Shown piece by piece: positions 13,201 through 24,955 of a stretch of 64,000 nt of DNA. Every line of letters begins with the position of its first letter. Positions within the stretch are counted from its first letter, which is position 1. The DNA comes from Chaetorhynchus papuensis (taxonomy: Eukaryota; Chordata; Aves; Passeriformes; Rhipiduridae). The translations under genes were made by a program, and so were the position numbers. Where the stretch lies: contig VWYX01000219.1 in the NCBI GenBank assembly GCA_013396525.1, positions 310,001 to 374,000 on the forward strand, written 5' to 3'. A model generated the notes under the pieces. That model made no database searches. It was not told the DNA's origin and worked only from the letters and a program-made list of their open reading frames with translations.

Positions 13201-16200
13201 ATAATCCTGTCACTTAGCCTGGAAGTGCTGTTGGGATGTTGTGCATTCACTTCAGTTGTTTTTCTGCCAGAAGGTTCATTCACTACCAAGTTTCTTAAAA
13301 GATTCTTGAAATTTCTTGAAATGTGAAGTCTCTCTGTTCTCTTACTTTCACTGTTCTTTACACCTTTGTCTTTCTCCTTCTTGATGTGACCAGTGCCTTA
13401 GTTTCCTGTCTGTCTTGTCTTTGCAGAGCTGCTTGGTGACATCCTGAAAGATCAGCCGCAGGAAGCAGATGGAATAGACTCGGTGATTGTCGTGGATAAC
13501 GTGCCCCAGGTTGGACCAGACCGACTGGAGAAACTGAAGAATGTCATCCACAAAATATTTTCCAAGTTTGGTAAAATTATCAATGAATTTTATCCGGAAG
13601 CAGATGGAAAAACAAAAGGGTAAGTCATGATAACTCCAATTGGAAGAAGGATTGAAACACGGCTCTGGCTTACCCTGGATTGTTAGTGTCAATGCTTTAT
13701 GGCCAGTTTTTATGGTGACCTCATAGTCCTTATCATCACCTTCTTCTGCCTCAGCCCGTGCAGTCCTGACATCAGTCTCAGTGACAAACAAGTTCCTGAG
13801 GGAACTGAGAAGCTTAATAGCTCATTAGGCTCCACAGTGGAGTGTGGTGGGGGTTAATTGTGGGAACAGTTTAGCTGGGTTTGGAGACAAATGTCTGTGC
13901 AGTACGACATGAGGAGTTTTTTCTCAATCTTCTGCTATGGTTAGTCTGTAAGTGAAAGGTCCTCTTGAGTTAAAAACCTGGTAGCAGTGGATGTACTGTT
14001 TATTGCAAAATAGACTGTCAATATCTGTAGCAAATATTCCTAATATTAGAGGAATCCAGAGTTTAGAAGGCGTAAAAAAATTGAGTTTTCTGGAGTGGAG
14101 GGATTATTGATTCTATAAACTCAGTGTGAGAAGCATGAGGAAATTATTCTCTCTGTTTATCTCTCTCTGAGACACTGCCTGATGGTGTTCAGGGTACCAT
14201 TAGTGTTGAGGCTGCTGGGCTCCAAGCTAGCTTGGATTAAGTGGCCAGAAGGAAGGTGGGCTGTGTAACTGAAAAACAAGAATGATGCTTTGAGATGCCT
14301 GTGACAGCAGGTTACCATTCCTAAACATGACCTGTAATCAGCTGGGAAGAGCTGTGGATGTAACCTGCCTGTTCCTGGCTCTCAGTGTTGTCATGGTTGT
14401 GCTGCACTTGCGTTCACCACTGGCTCTGGCCCATTTCAGAAAGGATATCAGATTAATTGAGGTCAGGCCCAGACAGTTAAAACGTGTGTGTGAGCCTGTG
14501 GCCAGAACAGAGATTAATTGCTATTGACCCTAATTACTTAGGGACAAGAGAAGAATTTCTCTTGTAGATGCTCTGTACTGAACTCTTAATTCATCCCCAT
14601 TATTTCTTCTTTATTATGAGCCTGTTTTGTAGTCAGCAATGTCTTCTACTTTGGTTTTCCTTGCTTGTAGGTACATTTTCCTGGAGTACATGTCCCCCTC
14701 TCACGCCGTGGATGCCGTGAAGAACGCAGATGGATACAAACTGGATAAGCAGCACACTTTCAGAGTCAACCTCTTCACAGACTTTGATAAGTGAGTGCAG
14801 CAATTGTGTGTTATCTCTAGATTTGGGGATTCTAATCCAGAGTGCCTGCATGGAGTGTAACCAACCAAACTGCTCTTTCAGGTACATGACAATCAGTGAC
14901 GAATGGGAAATCCCTGAGAAACAGCCATTTAAGGATTTGGTAAGGAATTTTTTGAGAAGTGGAAAGAATATTCAGCTTAATATTAAATGGTTACTTTATT
15001 GCTGGAACATCCATATAAAAATAGGAATGATGTGTTAATGGTGGTGTAAATAGCAGTGCTGATCACATGCTCCTGTTCCTTCATGCTCAGCATCATGAAG
15101 TGATGGGAGGAACTCGATGCTTCTGCTTAGAAGTTACACATAGTGTAAAGCTTAATTTACTCTTATTATTTAAGAGTAAATAATAATTTTGCACAAGTCG
15201 TTTAAAAATAGATTTTCAAAAGCATCTTTTTATATATTCTTAATTGTTTGAGGCAATCTTTGTTGTTTGTTACCAGTTGCTTTGTAAATAGTCTGGTAGA
15301 AGAAAGGATAGTTTGTTTTTTCTTTAAAAACCAAATAAACCAAGTGACTTCTTAAACATCATCAAACCACCTTGAAGGTCCACCTGTTCATGATATGCTC
15401 TCAGCCTCCAGCATCCAGCAAGTGGAATTGTTTAATTTCACTTCAAAAACTTGTTTGCAGTGGTAAGACCCCAAAGTTGCATTCTCTTGTAAGACCAGCT
15501 TCCACCTGCCAGGTAGATACTAATTTGTGGAACTTTTTTTCTCAGTCTTTGACTGACTAATAGTCGTTTTGCTGTGTTTTTCTCAGGGGAATCTCCGATA
15601 CTGGTTGGAAGACCCTGACTGTAGGGATCAGTACAGTGTCATCTTTGAGTCAGGAGACCGGACATCCATTTTTTGGAATGACATCAAGGAACCTGTTCAA
15701 ATTGAGGACAGAGCAGTGAGTGTCCTGGAAGTGCTGGAGATTGCAGATACACTGCCAGTCTCCTTCATTTTATGACATCTCAGCTTTTTAATTAAAAAAA
15801 AAAGTCTTTTTCCCATTGCTGAAATAATATTTTCTTCCTTGTGAAGAGTGGTGAAATCGCATCCTTTACAATTAGATTTAGCTGCTTAGGTAAGAGAACT
15901 GTGCAGTGAACTTTTAGGAGTTTGTGGTGATGTTTGGTTGGTTTTTTTTTTAACTGGTCTGTGATGCCCATTAGTTTCCTTCATCTCTCTGTTATAGGTG
16001 ATTCAGAAAGACCTGAGAATGCAAAGTCAGAGTTTGAGGAGCACTATTCATTTGAGCTGAATATGTGCTTATGTTTGCTGTTTCAGATGACTCCTTGCTT
16101 TTGTGCTGACCACAGAGGTGTTAAAGAGGAATAGCTGGTTTGGTAATGGCATGAAAGAGGGAGAGTTAGTCTGCCTGTCTGCTGCGGGCACTGGACTTGC

Positions 16201-19200
16201 TGGGAACTGTTAGGACCCAGGAGCATTTTCCTTAATAACCACTGTTCATTACAGCAGAAGGAAGTTGGCTCTGGGATGGTGAGAATATTTGCTCATCACC
16301 ATGGTCTCTGGCTGTGGTCTGTGTTGCTGAGACCTCTCTAACTTAGCTGAACGTCCAGAGCTGTGTTGTTCAGAAATTTGAAATACTCACCCTTACTTCT
16401 GAGAAGAGTATGTTCTTACAAGGCTGAAAGAAGGAAACCCAGGCTGTGTTAGGTGGGTTTAATTGTTACTACACAAAAGATGTCATTGTACCTGAAACAC
16501 ATCTTTGGTGATCTGTAAGTTGAAGAGGTCTCAACTGACAGTTTTCAACCTGAAGAATAGGTCCTGTATATTAGGTGCATGAAATTAAACTCCACAAATA
16601 GTCCCAATTATCACAAATCCTGACATCTCCACTTAGTAACGGGATTTACAAAATGTGCTGCTACAAGCCACGCATTAATTCTTTCCCTTTTAGGAACACA
16701 GCATGAAATTAAACTTTTATGTGTACTTTTTTTTGTTAAATCCAGAGGTGGACGGAGACCTATGTCCGTTGGTCTCCCAAAGGCACCTACCTGGCTACGT
16801 TCCACCAGAGAGGCATCGCTCTGTGGGGTGGAGAGAAGTTCAAACAGATTCAGAGGTTTAGTCACCAAGGAGTGCAGCTCATTGACTTCTCACCCTGTGA
16901 AAGGTACAGAGCGTGACATTGGTTTGGGCTAAGGGGTCAAAAGCACGAGGCATGAGTAGCATCCTCCAAATCTGGAGTGCTGAAACTAATTCCTGAAGAT
17001 TTCTTGAACATTAAGGAGCTCTGGAGAGAAGGATAAAATAACTTCAGGACTGAGATGCATTTTCTGTTGATGAATTTCAGTAACGTATTTGGAAGCAGTT
17101 GGGTTTTATGCTTTATTGTATGAAAGAGATTATTTAATAATGGAGAAATCCAGCATCCCTGTAGTTTGGGTTGGATAAAGTCAATGATTTATATTTGGTT
17201 CGAAACCAGTGTTATTCTCATGTCAAAACTGTACAATAGGTAACAGTGTATTTGGTGAGTGTAACATCAATATGGAAAGACTTGCACATAAATCTAGAAT
17301 CTTTTTAGCCAGAGGAATAACAGGGAAGCTCTCTCCTCCTTTAACGTCCTGTTCTTATTTTTCCCTCCCCTGAAAAATCCCATTGGAGAAACTTTTGTTT
17401 CAAAGTGCCTGATGTTTAAATACTACTTGGATGAAAGGCTGCTGGTAGTGACATATTAGAATGAAGTTTCAATAGTGAAAAGGATTATTTCTTTTGTAGG
17501 TATTTAGTGACCTTCAGCCCTTTGATGGACACACAGGATGACCCTCAGGCTATCATCATCTGGGATATTCTGACTGGCCAAAAGAAGAGAGGATTCCACT
17601 GTGAAAACTCAGCTCACTGGCCTATTTTTAAGTAGGTTGAAAACCAGAATTAGAGTAGAGAGTTGTCTCAGACTTCATTTAATAAAAAGGCAGTTCCAAT
17701 TCAATATTTGTTTTTCTTGCTTAGATGGAGTCATGATGGTAAATTCTTTGCTCGAATGACTTCAGATACCCTCAGCATCTATGAAACACCTGTAAGTTCT
17801 TGCAGTTTTTTGCCTAATAATGAGAGCAGAAAGTATATGTTGAAATACAAGAATGTTGCTAACTTGAAAATTCATCCTTTTCTCATCTTTTAGTCTATGG
17901 GTTTGTTGGACAAAAAGAGCTTGAAAATCAATGGGATAAGGTGAGTCTATTCCTTTGTGATCATAATTGTGCTCTTTAGCTGGAATCTTTTAGTCTGGGG
18001 GTTTGTTATGGTGAGAAGAATCTTCAGACTGCTGCCTGGAGCAGGGAGCTTTACGTGTTGAGGTGGTCAAATTAGAGAAAGCGACAAAAAGAAATGGAAA
18101 ACTCTCCATTTGTTGATGAACACACTTGGTAGATTCTGTGCTTTGAAATCCTCTTTGTGGTACTGCTTAATCCAGGGTCTAGCTTGGGAGTCCTGTTCCT
18201 TGTCTACAGAGGAACCAGACTGGAATGCAGTTTGTTAGGGAATATCTCCTGGCTCCGTGCAGCTGTGTCTGCACAAGACACACTGACTCTTCTGGGAGTT
18301 TTTGAAACACATCTCTGTAAAGAAACAAGAAAATCAAGTGTACCCAGGTGCAAGAAGATGGTCTCCATGGTAATTTAATTGGGGGGGGGGTTTGGCTCAT
18401 TTGTTCCTACATCTTTGGCATGTAACCTGTATATAACCCCTGGTTTTTGGTGAGGTGTACTGATTGGATAACATTGGTGGTATAGCAAATTTAAGTAGCT
18501 GCTTAAAAATCTGTTTTGGTACTGTTATTAAATTGCCCTCAGTTATGTGTCAGTGCCTGTCTTTATTACTGAGAGTTGATCTTTGCAACATTCAGATACA
18601 ATGAGGAAAGTGGTTTCTGCTTGTAGTATCTCTAACTAAAAATTAAAATGGCATATTTTTAACTTTGTTCCTGTAGAGACTTCTCATGGTCTCCAGGTGG
18701 TAACATAATTGCTTTCTGGGTGCCTGAGGACAAAGACATCCCAGCAAGAGTGACTTTGATGCAGCTGCCTTCTAGACAAGAAATTCGTGTGCGGAATTTG
18801 TTCAACGTAGTAGATTGTAAACTGCACTGGCAGAAGAACGGGGACTACCTGTGTGTGAAGGTAGACAGGACTCCCAAAGGCACACAGGTATATAAATTCT
18901 GATTTTATTGGTAAAATTTGGTTCTGTCTCATGCTTCCTTTTCTTAGAGTACTACTGCCTTTTAGTAGAGTCAGAGCTATTTTTAATTTTTTCCTGTTTG
19001 AATTTGAAGCACGTGGAAAGCAAAATGTATGTAATGTTTGCATCCAGGATTTGCTTTGACTTTAGTGGCCTCTTGGTCTCTGAGAGGTCTATGCCTCACC
19101 TCTTCTCCTGCTCAGAATTAAGCAGCTGCTGAACAAGATGTAGGTCAAGCTGTATAATGTGCCACATGTTCATCTGTCTTAATTTAATTTTATAACAGTC

Positions 19201-22200
19201 CGAAAAAAAATAAATGCTTTTGTACAATTCTGAAGTTATTCCGCATCAGATCAAATTTGGGATGTTTTTTATGAGGAGGCCTATTATATTTATCTGCTCT
19301 CATTAAAGGAATAAACCTTGACTCGCTCTCATCCTGTGTCCTAACAGGCTAATTGTGGAGTTGTCCTTCTGTGCCTAGTGATAAAATTATTTACTCTGCT
19401 GTTTTTGTGCTGGATAACGAGCTGCTTTTGGCCTTTGCAGGGAGTAGTGACCAACTTTGAAATATTCCGCATGAGAGAGAAACAAGTGCCAGTGGATGTG
19501 GTGGAAATGAAAGGTAATGCCAAGTATTTTCTTACTTTTGAGCGTGAACTTTTTTGTATAGATGCTCGTGTTTTCCTTAGAAATTCTTGTCAGCACGTGA
19601 CATAATTGGGAATTTAACTCTTTGGAAAAGAGCTGGATTGTTAATGTTGCAGAATGTCTCATGTAAAAATGAGAAATCAAAGCTTCTGGTGCTTTTCATG
19701 CTTGTGACTGCCTTGGAAAATGACAGAACTGAAAATGTGTTATTAATAAAGATGGTAGGGCTGACAATGAGAGTGTATTTTGTAGAAGATGGAAGACTTA
19801 GAGCTATAGTTAGAACCACTTCCCCTAACTCCCTGCAATTGCCTTATCAACCTGTGCTTTAAAAGAAAGTCTGTTACCTGATGGGTTCTCTCTCTTCAAT
19901 ATCTTCTTTTTCTTTTGTAGCTAAAGAAAATCAGACGTTTGTATTGTCCTTTAACAGAGTTTTGGCTCCTCTTGTTACAGAAAGCATCATAGCCTTTGCT
20001 TGGGAACCAAATGGAAGCAAGTTTGCTGTGTTGCATGGAGAAACTCCACGAATTTCAGTTTCCTTTTACCACGTTAAAAACAACGGGAAAATAGAACTCA
20101 TAAGTAAGTGAAAAACAAGTGAAAAGTGCAGATAAATAAGCATTTTGCATGGTAGAAGATGCAGTAAACTCAGAATTGTGGCTGTTTGTGAAGTCTTGTG
20201 AGAAATCGGTGGGGCTGATGCTTGCAAGGTAGTTGATGGCATTGGATTGAGATCTCTTTCTGAATTTGCCATGTTTCTTTTCAGAAACATTTGATAAACA
20301 GCAGGCAAACACGATATTCTGGAGTCCCCAGGGGCAGTTTGTAGTGTTGGCTGGCCTCAGAAGGTGAGTGTTGCACAGGTTGCTGAACAGCACCACATTT
20401 ATTTTAAAGAGGAAAAGATCTACAGCGTTTCACCAAGAAGTGTTTGGAGTCCCTGTGAATGTTGATTGCTGTAATCCTGATGGAGCTGTGCAAAGGCAGA
20501 GCAGAGATGCAACTTCGTGATGGAGCTTAGTCCTTTGCAGCTTTCACTTCCTATTTTTGCCACATCAAATGAGGAATGCATTTTTCAACAGAAAAGTGGA
20601 TATTTATAAACACCTTTCAGCTGTGCAAGTTAAATGCTGACTCTGAGCCAATCCAGTTTGGACATGTGTGTGGCTCTTGTGATGCATTTGTTGTCGTAGC
20701 CTAGTGCCCTTTCATGGGCAATACCTGTTAATGACAGTGCTGCTTTGTGAAAGAATTATCAAGGAAGTTGCGCTTTAGACCAAGTGAAAATTACTGTTAT
20801 TAACCAGTCAAGTAATATTTGCTTTTACATGCTTTCCAACAAGCACTGCTGTTCATCTTAGAAATCTTTTCTTTAATCTCTTTTTCACTACTCTGTCTAA
20901 GCATATGATTGTTAAACTTCGTCTGTAGCTTGCCTAGAGCATGTTTTTACTGTGACCTTAACCCATTTTATTTGTATTCTTAAGGGTCACTGAACATGGA
21001 AACAAAAGTGTCACCCTTAGGTGGTGTTTTGTTTTTATCCACCACGTTCCTTTCCAGCCACAGAGCCTGGTACCAACCTGTCTCTTGGCTGCTGTGGGAA
21101 TTTGTTTGTCATGAGGAGCTGTAGAGATGCAGTTTGTGAAATGCTTTTAGAGCCCCAGGCTGTGCTGGTGTGTGAAGCAGTGTCTTGTTTTGCCTGTGCA
21201 GCATGAACGGTGCCTTAGCATTTGTTGACACGTCCGACTGCACCATGATGAACATCGCGGAGCACTACACGGCCTCCGACGTGGAGTGGGACCCCACGGG
21301 CAGATACATTGTCACCTCTGTGTCTTGGTGGAGCCACAAGGTACTGATGCACCTCTTTTCCCCACCCCTGCTTGCTCTTCCAGTGGTATTGGAAAGGACT
21401 CTTGATTAGGAAGAGAAAAGAGAAAAACACCTGTCACTGGTTGAATGACTTAACCTGCAGCACAGTTTTAAACGTTAATTTCTGAGGACTCCAGTGTTAA
21501 GTTAAAGCTTATCTTGGCTGAGCTGGTGCACTGCTCTTCCAGGTGGACAATGCATATTGGTTATGGACCTTCCAAGGCCGTCTGCTTCAGAAAAACAACA
21601 AAGACAGGTTCTGTCAGCTGCTCTGGAGACCACGACCAGCTACCCTGCTCAGTGAGGATCAGATAAAGGTGGGATATTCCAGGGACTTTGTGCTGACGTG
21701 GATTTGGTGTATCAAGCATACTTGGTGTGCTCCCTCTTCTTGAGGATGAGACTTGTTACACAACTGCCTTTAATTAACACATTGCTGTGTGAAACCTCAC
21801 TTCTGGGAATGTCTGCAGATATTAACTGTATTATAAGCTCAAAATAGAAATGGTCACCAATTGTTCTTACAGTTAGGGGATGATGAAAGGGTATAAAGAA
21901 GAGTAAGATTGAATTTTGCTGTTCAGACTTTGTTAGTTGTATGTGTACAGAAGCACTTACATAATCTAGAAGCCAGGAAGAACAAAATTATGGTGAAGGG
22001 AAATTGCCTAGCAGAGAGAGGTTTTTCAGAAAGGCATAGCCTGCTTAGGCCTACCAAAGGAGTTCTTAGAGGAGATGATGTTGTAATTGCTAGTCTGATA
22101 CTCCAGTTGAAATAAAATTTCCTGTTTCACAGCAAATTAAGAAGGACCTGAAGAAATACTCCAAGATATTTGAGCAGAAGGATCGCCTGAGCCAGTCCAA

Positions 22201-23247
22201 AGCTTCAAAGGCAAGACACTTTTGAAATATATTATAGATTAAACTCTTGTAGCTTATCCTTAGTTTGTACTGGGGATAGGTATGTTACATTTCCTGTATC
22301 ACAGGTGTTCATTTGAATCCAGATGGTTAAAATTAGTCCAATGGGTAGTTCAGAGAGGTGCTGCTGTAAAGACTCTGGAGAGGAACTGGTGTTAACCTCA
22401 TTAAGCAAAGGTGGTAAAATTTTGGAGTTCTTAGTGTATTGCTGCATTAGCCAGAGCTTAAAATAAGGAAAGCTCTTTCAGTTTTAAAAAAACCTCACCA
22501 AAACAGCATTTTGATTACAGAAGAGAACGGAATCAGAAGAATCTTTTTTTCTTCCAAATCAGTAGAAGGTGTTTGTGAGAACAAAGTTTGCCTCGCTAAG
22601 GAATGCCTGGGGTGTGGGTTTGGTTCCTGGGGAGGTTTCACGACCCCTCCGTGCCCCTGCAGGAGCTGGTGGAGCGGCGGCGCACGATGATGGAGGAGTT
22701 CAGGAAGTACCGCAAGATGGCACAAGAGCTCTACATGGAGCAGCGCAACGAGCGCCTGGAGCTGCGCGGGGGTGAGAGCCGGGGCTGGGCTAGAGCACAG
22801 AGAAACACCTCCTTCGGGGCCTCATCCTCTCCTCTCCTCCCTCTGCTGCCTGCTAAAGCCAGTCCTGTGTTCTCTGGAGGCTTTTTGTACTTTTTGTCCT
22901 GAATCGTGACAGGATTTAAGGGGGAGAAAAAAGGCATTGGCTTGACCTTAGGATAAAACTGTAGTGGGAGACAGTAATGCCTTGGTGATACCTGAATAAA
23001 TTTTGCATGTACTTGTTATGATTTAAAGCACCAAATATCTCTTGTTTCACTGCTGCTCTAAGGACTGTTACTGCCAAGAGCATCAAATCATTCCATTGCT
23101 GCCTTGTTTGATGGGTTCAGTGCTGATGTTTTCTCCATTGCAGGGGTAGACACAGATGAGCTGGACAGCAATGTTGATGACTGGGAGGAGGAGACTGTGG
23201 AATTTTTTATCAATGAAGAAATTATTACCCTTGCAGAACCAGAGTAA
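9804..23247 (+). CDS. EIF3B: Eukaryotic translation initiation factor 3 subunit B (18 coding exons)
   Basis: EIF3B is a core scaffold of eIF3, which binds the 40S subunit and recruits mRNA and the ternary complex in the cytoplasm. Joining 9804-10287, 13427-13619, 14671-14790, 14882-14939, 15587-15715, 16746-16903, 17500-17631, 17725-17791, 17894-17940, 18677-18887, 19441-19513, 19981-20103, 20285-20363, 21202-21340, 21543-21668, 22133-22210, 22663-22771 and 23144-23247 gives 810 codons with no internal stop (809 aa; human 814). The order is: an acidic Pro/Glu-rich N-terminus, an RRM at about residues 180-263 (binds eIF3a/eIF3j in the family), a WD40-type nine-bladed propeller at about 285-700, and a charged C-terminal helix (contacts eIF3i/eIF3g). 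The start begins MQDTEE, like human MQDAEN. From residue ~148 on, it is nearly identical to human. One intron is GC-AG and one acceptor has an in-frame alternative. Confidence 0.97.
10288..13426 (+). other. EIF3B: EIF3B intron 1
   Basis: This is the longest EIF3B intron (3.1 kb). Its first ~160 bases still belong to the CpG island. They include a duplicated G-rich block at about 10331-10380 with several GGGG runs that could form a G-quadruplex. The rest is AT-rich, with no transposon or exon recognised. Confidence 0.7.
13427..13619 (+). CDS. EIF3B: EIF3B exon 2
   Basis: It encodes residues 162-225: ELLGDILKD, then the first half of the RRM with the VIVVDNVPQ strand. The acceptor is TTTGCAG and the donor AAAGG|GTAAGT. 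It is almost identical to the human protein. Confidence 0.96.
14671..14790 (+). CDS. EIF3B: EIF3B exon 3
   Basis: It encodes residues 226-265, the second half of the RRM including the YIFLEY strand and the [14 protein letters not shown] segment. The acceptor is CTTGTAG and the donor ATAA|GTGAGT. Confidence 0.96.
14882..14939 (+). CDS. EIF3B: EIF3B exon 4
   Basis: A 58-base exon encoding [19 protein letters not shown], the linker from RRM to propeller. It is separated from exon 3 by an intron of only 91 bases. Confidence 0.96.
15587..15715 (+). CDS. EIF3B: EIF3B exon 5
   Basis: It encodes residues 286-328, the start of the beta-propeller ([20 protein letters not shown] onwards). It is 43 whole codons, phase 0 at both ends, between TTTCTCAG and A|GTGAGT. 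Confidence 0.96.
16746..16903 (+). CDS. EIF3B: EIF3B exon 6
   Basis: It encodes residues 329-380, with the [20 protein letters not shown] and [15 protein letters not shown] blade strands. The donor is GAAAG|GTACAG. Confidence 0.96.
17500..17631 (+). CDS. EIF3B: EIF3B exon 7
   Basis: It encodes residues 381-424 ([17 protein letters not shown], then an IIIWDILTG blade). The acceptor is CTTTTGTAG and the donor TTTAA|GTAGGT. Confidence 0.95.
17725..17791 (+). CDS. EIF3B: EIF3B exon 8
   Basis: A 67-base exon encoding [20 protein letters not shown] plus TP. The intron before it is 93 bases. Confidence 0.95.
17894..17940 (+). CDS. EIF3B: EIF3B exon 9
   Basis: A 47-base microexon-like exon encoding [15 protein letters not shown]. 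The intron before it is 102 bases, and the donor is ATAAG|GTGAGT. Confidence 0.95.
18677..18887 (+). CDS. EIF3B: EIF3B exon 10
   Basis: It encodes residues 463-533 ([20 protein letters not shown] through [20 protein letters not shown]). The acceptor is CCTGTAG and the donor CACAG|GTATAT. Confidence 0.96.
19441..19513 (+). CDS. EIF3B: EIF3B exon 11
   Basis: It encodes residues 534-557 ([20 protein letters not shown], then VEMK). It ends in phase 1 at AAAG|GTAATG, ahead of the exon that has two usable acceptors. Confidence 0.96.
19981..20103 (+). CDS. EIF3B: EIF3B exon 12
   Basis: It encodes residues 558-598 ([20 protein letters not shown] onwards). The acceptor used here, TTGTTACAG, reproduces the human protein without insertion. 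A stronger-looking acceptor, TTCTTTTGTAG, lies 60 bases upstream and also keeps the frame open. Confidence 0.9.
20285..20363 (+). CDS. EIF3B: EIF3B exon 13
   Basis: It encodes residues 599-624 ([20 protein letters not shown], then VLAGLR). The intron before it is 181 bases, and the donor is AGAAG|GTGAGT. Confidence 0.96.
21202..21340 (+). CDS. EIF3B: EIF3B exon 14
   Basis: It encodes residues 625-671 ([20 protein letters not shown], then the WDPTGRY blade and SVSWWSHK). The acceptor is CTGTGCAG. It is more GC-rich than its neighbours. Confidence 0.96.
21543..21668 (+). CDS. EIF3B: EIF3B exon 15
   Basis: It encodes residues 672-713 ([20 protein letters not shown], then the [10 protein letters not shown] segment), the end of the propeller. 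It is 42 whole codons, phase 0 at both ends. Confidence 0.96.
22133..22210 (+). CDS. EIF3B: EIF3B exon 16
   Basis: It encodes residues 714-739 ([20 protein letters not shown], then QSKASK), the start of the C-terminal helix. It is followed by a non-canonical donor, AAAG|GCAAGA. The protein frame leaves no alternative, so the intron is GC-AG. Confidence 0.94.
22663..22771 (+). CDS. EIF3B: EIF3B exon 17
   Basis: It encodes residues 740-775 ([20 protein letters not shown], then the ERLELRG end). It is highly charged and helical, and much more GC-rich than exon 16. The donor is GGGG|GTGAGA. Confidence 0.95.
23144..23247 (+). CDS. EIF3B: EIF3B exon 18 (last coding exon)
   Basis: It encodes residues 776-809, from [20 protein letters not shown] to the TAA at 23245-23247. 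A donor-like GTG|GTAAGA at 23261/23262, only 14 bases after the stop, suggests splicing into an untranslated exon. That distance is too short to trigger nonsense-mediated decay. Confidence 0.93.
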
Positions 23248-23249
23248 TT

Positions 23250-23255
23250 AATAAA
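23250..23255 (+). terminator. EIF3B: Possible proximal poly(A) signal of EIF3B
   Basis: AATAAA lies three bases after the EIF3B stop codon. If used, it would give a transcript with almost no 3'UTR and would compete with splicing to the downstream untranslated exon. Confidence 0.35.
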
Positions 23256-24380
23256 ACTGTGGTAAGATAACTCTCAGTAGAGAGAAACTTTCTGTCAACT
23301 CTTGCTGTAGAGCTGATAATTTGCTTGAGAGAGTTAGGTCTGTCTGTTGCATTGGTGAATGTGTTGTTCTCTGAATTGTTGGGTGTTTTTTGTGGCTAAA
23401 GGAGTCAAAAGCTTTTTTTAAAAAAGTAATTGCAGACAGTCAGATTTGTGAGTTGTACTGAGCAGAATACTGTGTATGTCCTGTCTGGCCAGAGAGATCA
23501 AACCCACAGCACAGTCAGGGTCAGCCTCTGAACACAGTGTATTGCAGAGGCTGTAAGTTCTGTCTGTAGGAGGAATTGTAGTTAGTTTGAGAGAGGAATT
23601 TTGCCTTTTAGAAGATCTGCATGTTATTCCAAGACTAGGCAGATACTGTATTAAATACTGTATTAAAGATTATGCAGCATTTATCTGTGGGCTGATAAAA
23701 TTTTGAGATGATGTTTAAATATCTACATGAACTCAGTATTGTCTTCTAGAAAAGCTGGATTGAGTTCAGTTAGTGGCAGATTTTTGTGTACTGACTGTCA
23801 TGGCTTGTTGCTGAAATATTTTATTTAATTCAGTGTTTTTCCCAGTTTCTTCTTGTGAATTCATATATTTTATGTTGGCGATGGAGGCTACTTCCAGCCC
23901 CTGCTGTGGAAAATGTCTTTTAGGGAGCTTGATGTTGTATTAAGGAGGAAAAATACTTAGTGAAGACACTCATAGGATTTAAAACTTGCAGTGGGTTCCT
24001 GCTCTGTCATGTTTAGGATCTCACTTAAGGAGGAGGAAGGGGAGACTGGAAATATGCACCTGTAAATCACCCTGCAGTTCTTTAGCCTCCAGATATCTAA
24101 AGAGCTCAGGTGCAACACGTGCCTCTTGGAGCTGTAGAAAAGTAATAACCTTGATACCTTCGACTTTATTTGGGTCTGGCTTATCTGTGTTCCATACATG
24201 GGAGATCTTTTTATGGAAGGAAGAGGGAGAGAAGCTGCTTAGTGTATGGATTTAAAGCACATGAGTTTAGGAAGAGGTGAAACATAAGCTGGTGTAGCCT
24301 TTCACCAGCTCAGCTGCTGAGGTTGAGCTGTTTGTATAAAAGCACGGTAGCTAACTCACCTCTTCTTTTGTTTTCCTGCA

Positions 24381-24955
24381 GCTCCACCAGATCTCGTGCT
24401 GAAAAGAAGTTTGTTTGTTTTCCGAAAGCCTATATCAACTTTGGAATTCTTAATCCATATTCTTGCACTCTGGAAGGGTGGATGCACCAGATTTTCTCCA
24501 TTCTGACACATTGTAGTGCCTTTAAGTCTTGCTGCCTGCTGCAGTGAGATACTGGAAAGGCGCTGCTTTTAAATTTATATTCTTTTTTTTTTTTCTAGGG
24601 TTTGATTATTATTTTTTTTTTCTTTTTAAATCCACTACTACCAGTATTTACTTCCCGATTCCCGTGCAGTCCTTGCCAGCTGGCAGTTTTTGCCTCTTGC
24701 CAGTGAGGTGAGATTCACCAGTGCACCCCTGTGTCACACACACGATGGTTGGGTTCCAGGGCTCTCTCTGTGTCCCAAGGGCATGGACAGGTGTTCGTTT
24801 GGGTTGGGGAAAAGTCACCAGAAGCATTTTTCGTCTGATGTGTTTTAGTGTGCTGAAGCAGCACTACAGCGGGCTATACCCTCCTCCTTTCAGATTGTGA
24901 AAGGAAGTCTCCCTCAAAGAGCTGAATATGGAAATAAAAGCAGACCTATACTAAA
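24381..24955 (+). other. EIF3B: Probable EIF3B untranslated last exon and poly(A) site
   Basis: A strong acceptor (pyrimidine tract then TTTTCCTGCAG) at 24370-24380 pairs with the donor after the stop codon at 23262. AATAAA at 24933-24938 would end the exon near 24955. No open frame of note lies between. Human EIF3B also has, as I recall, a non-coding terminal exon. The 1.1-kb intron between is plain AT-rich sequence. Confidence 0.6.
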
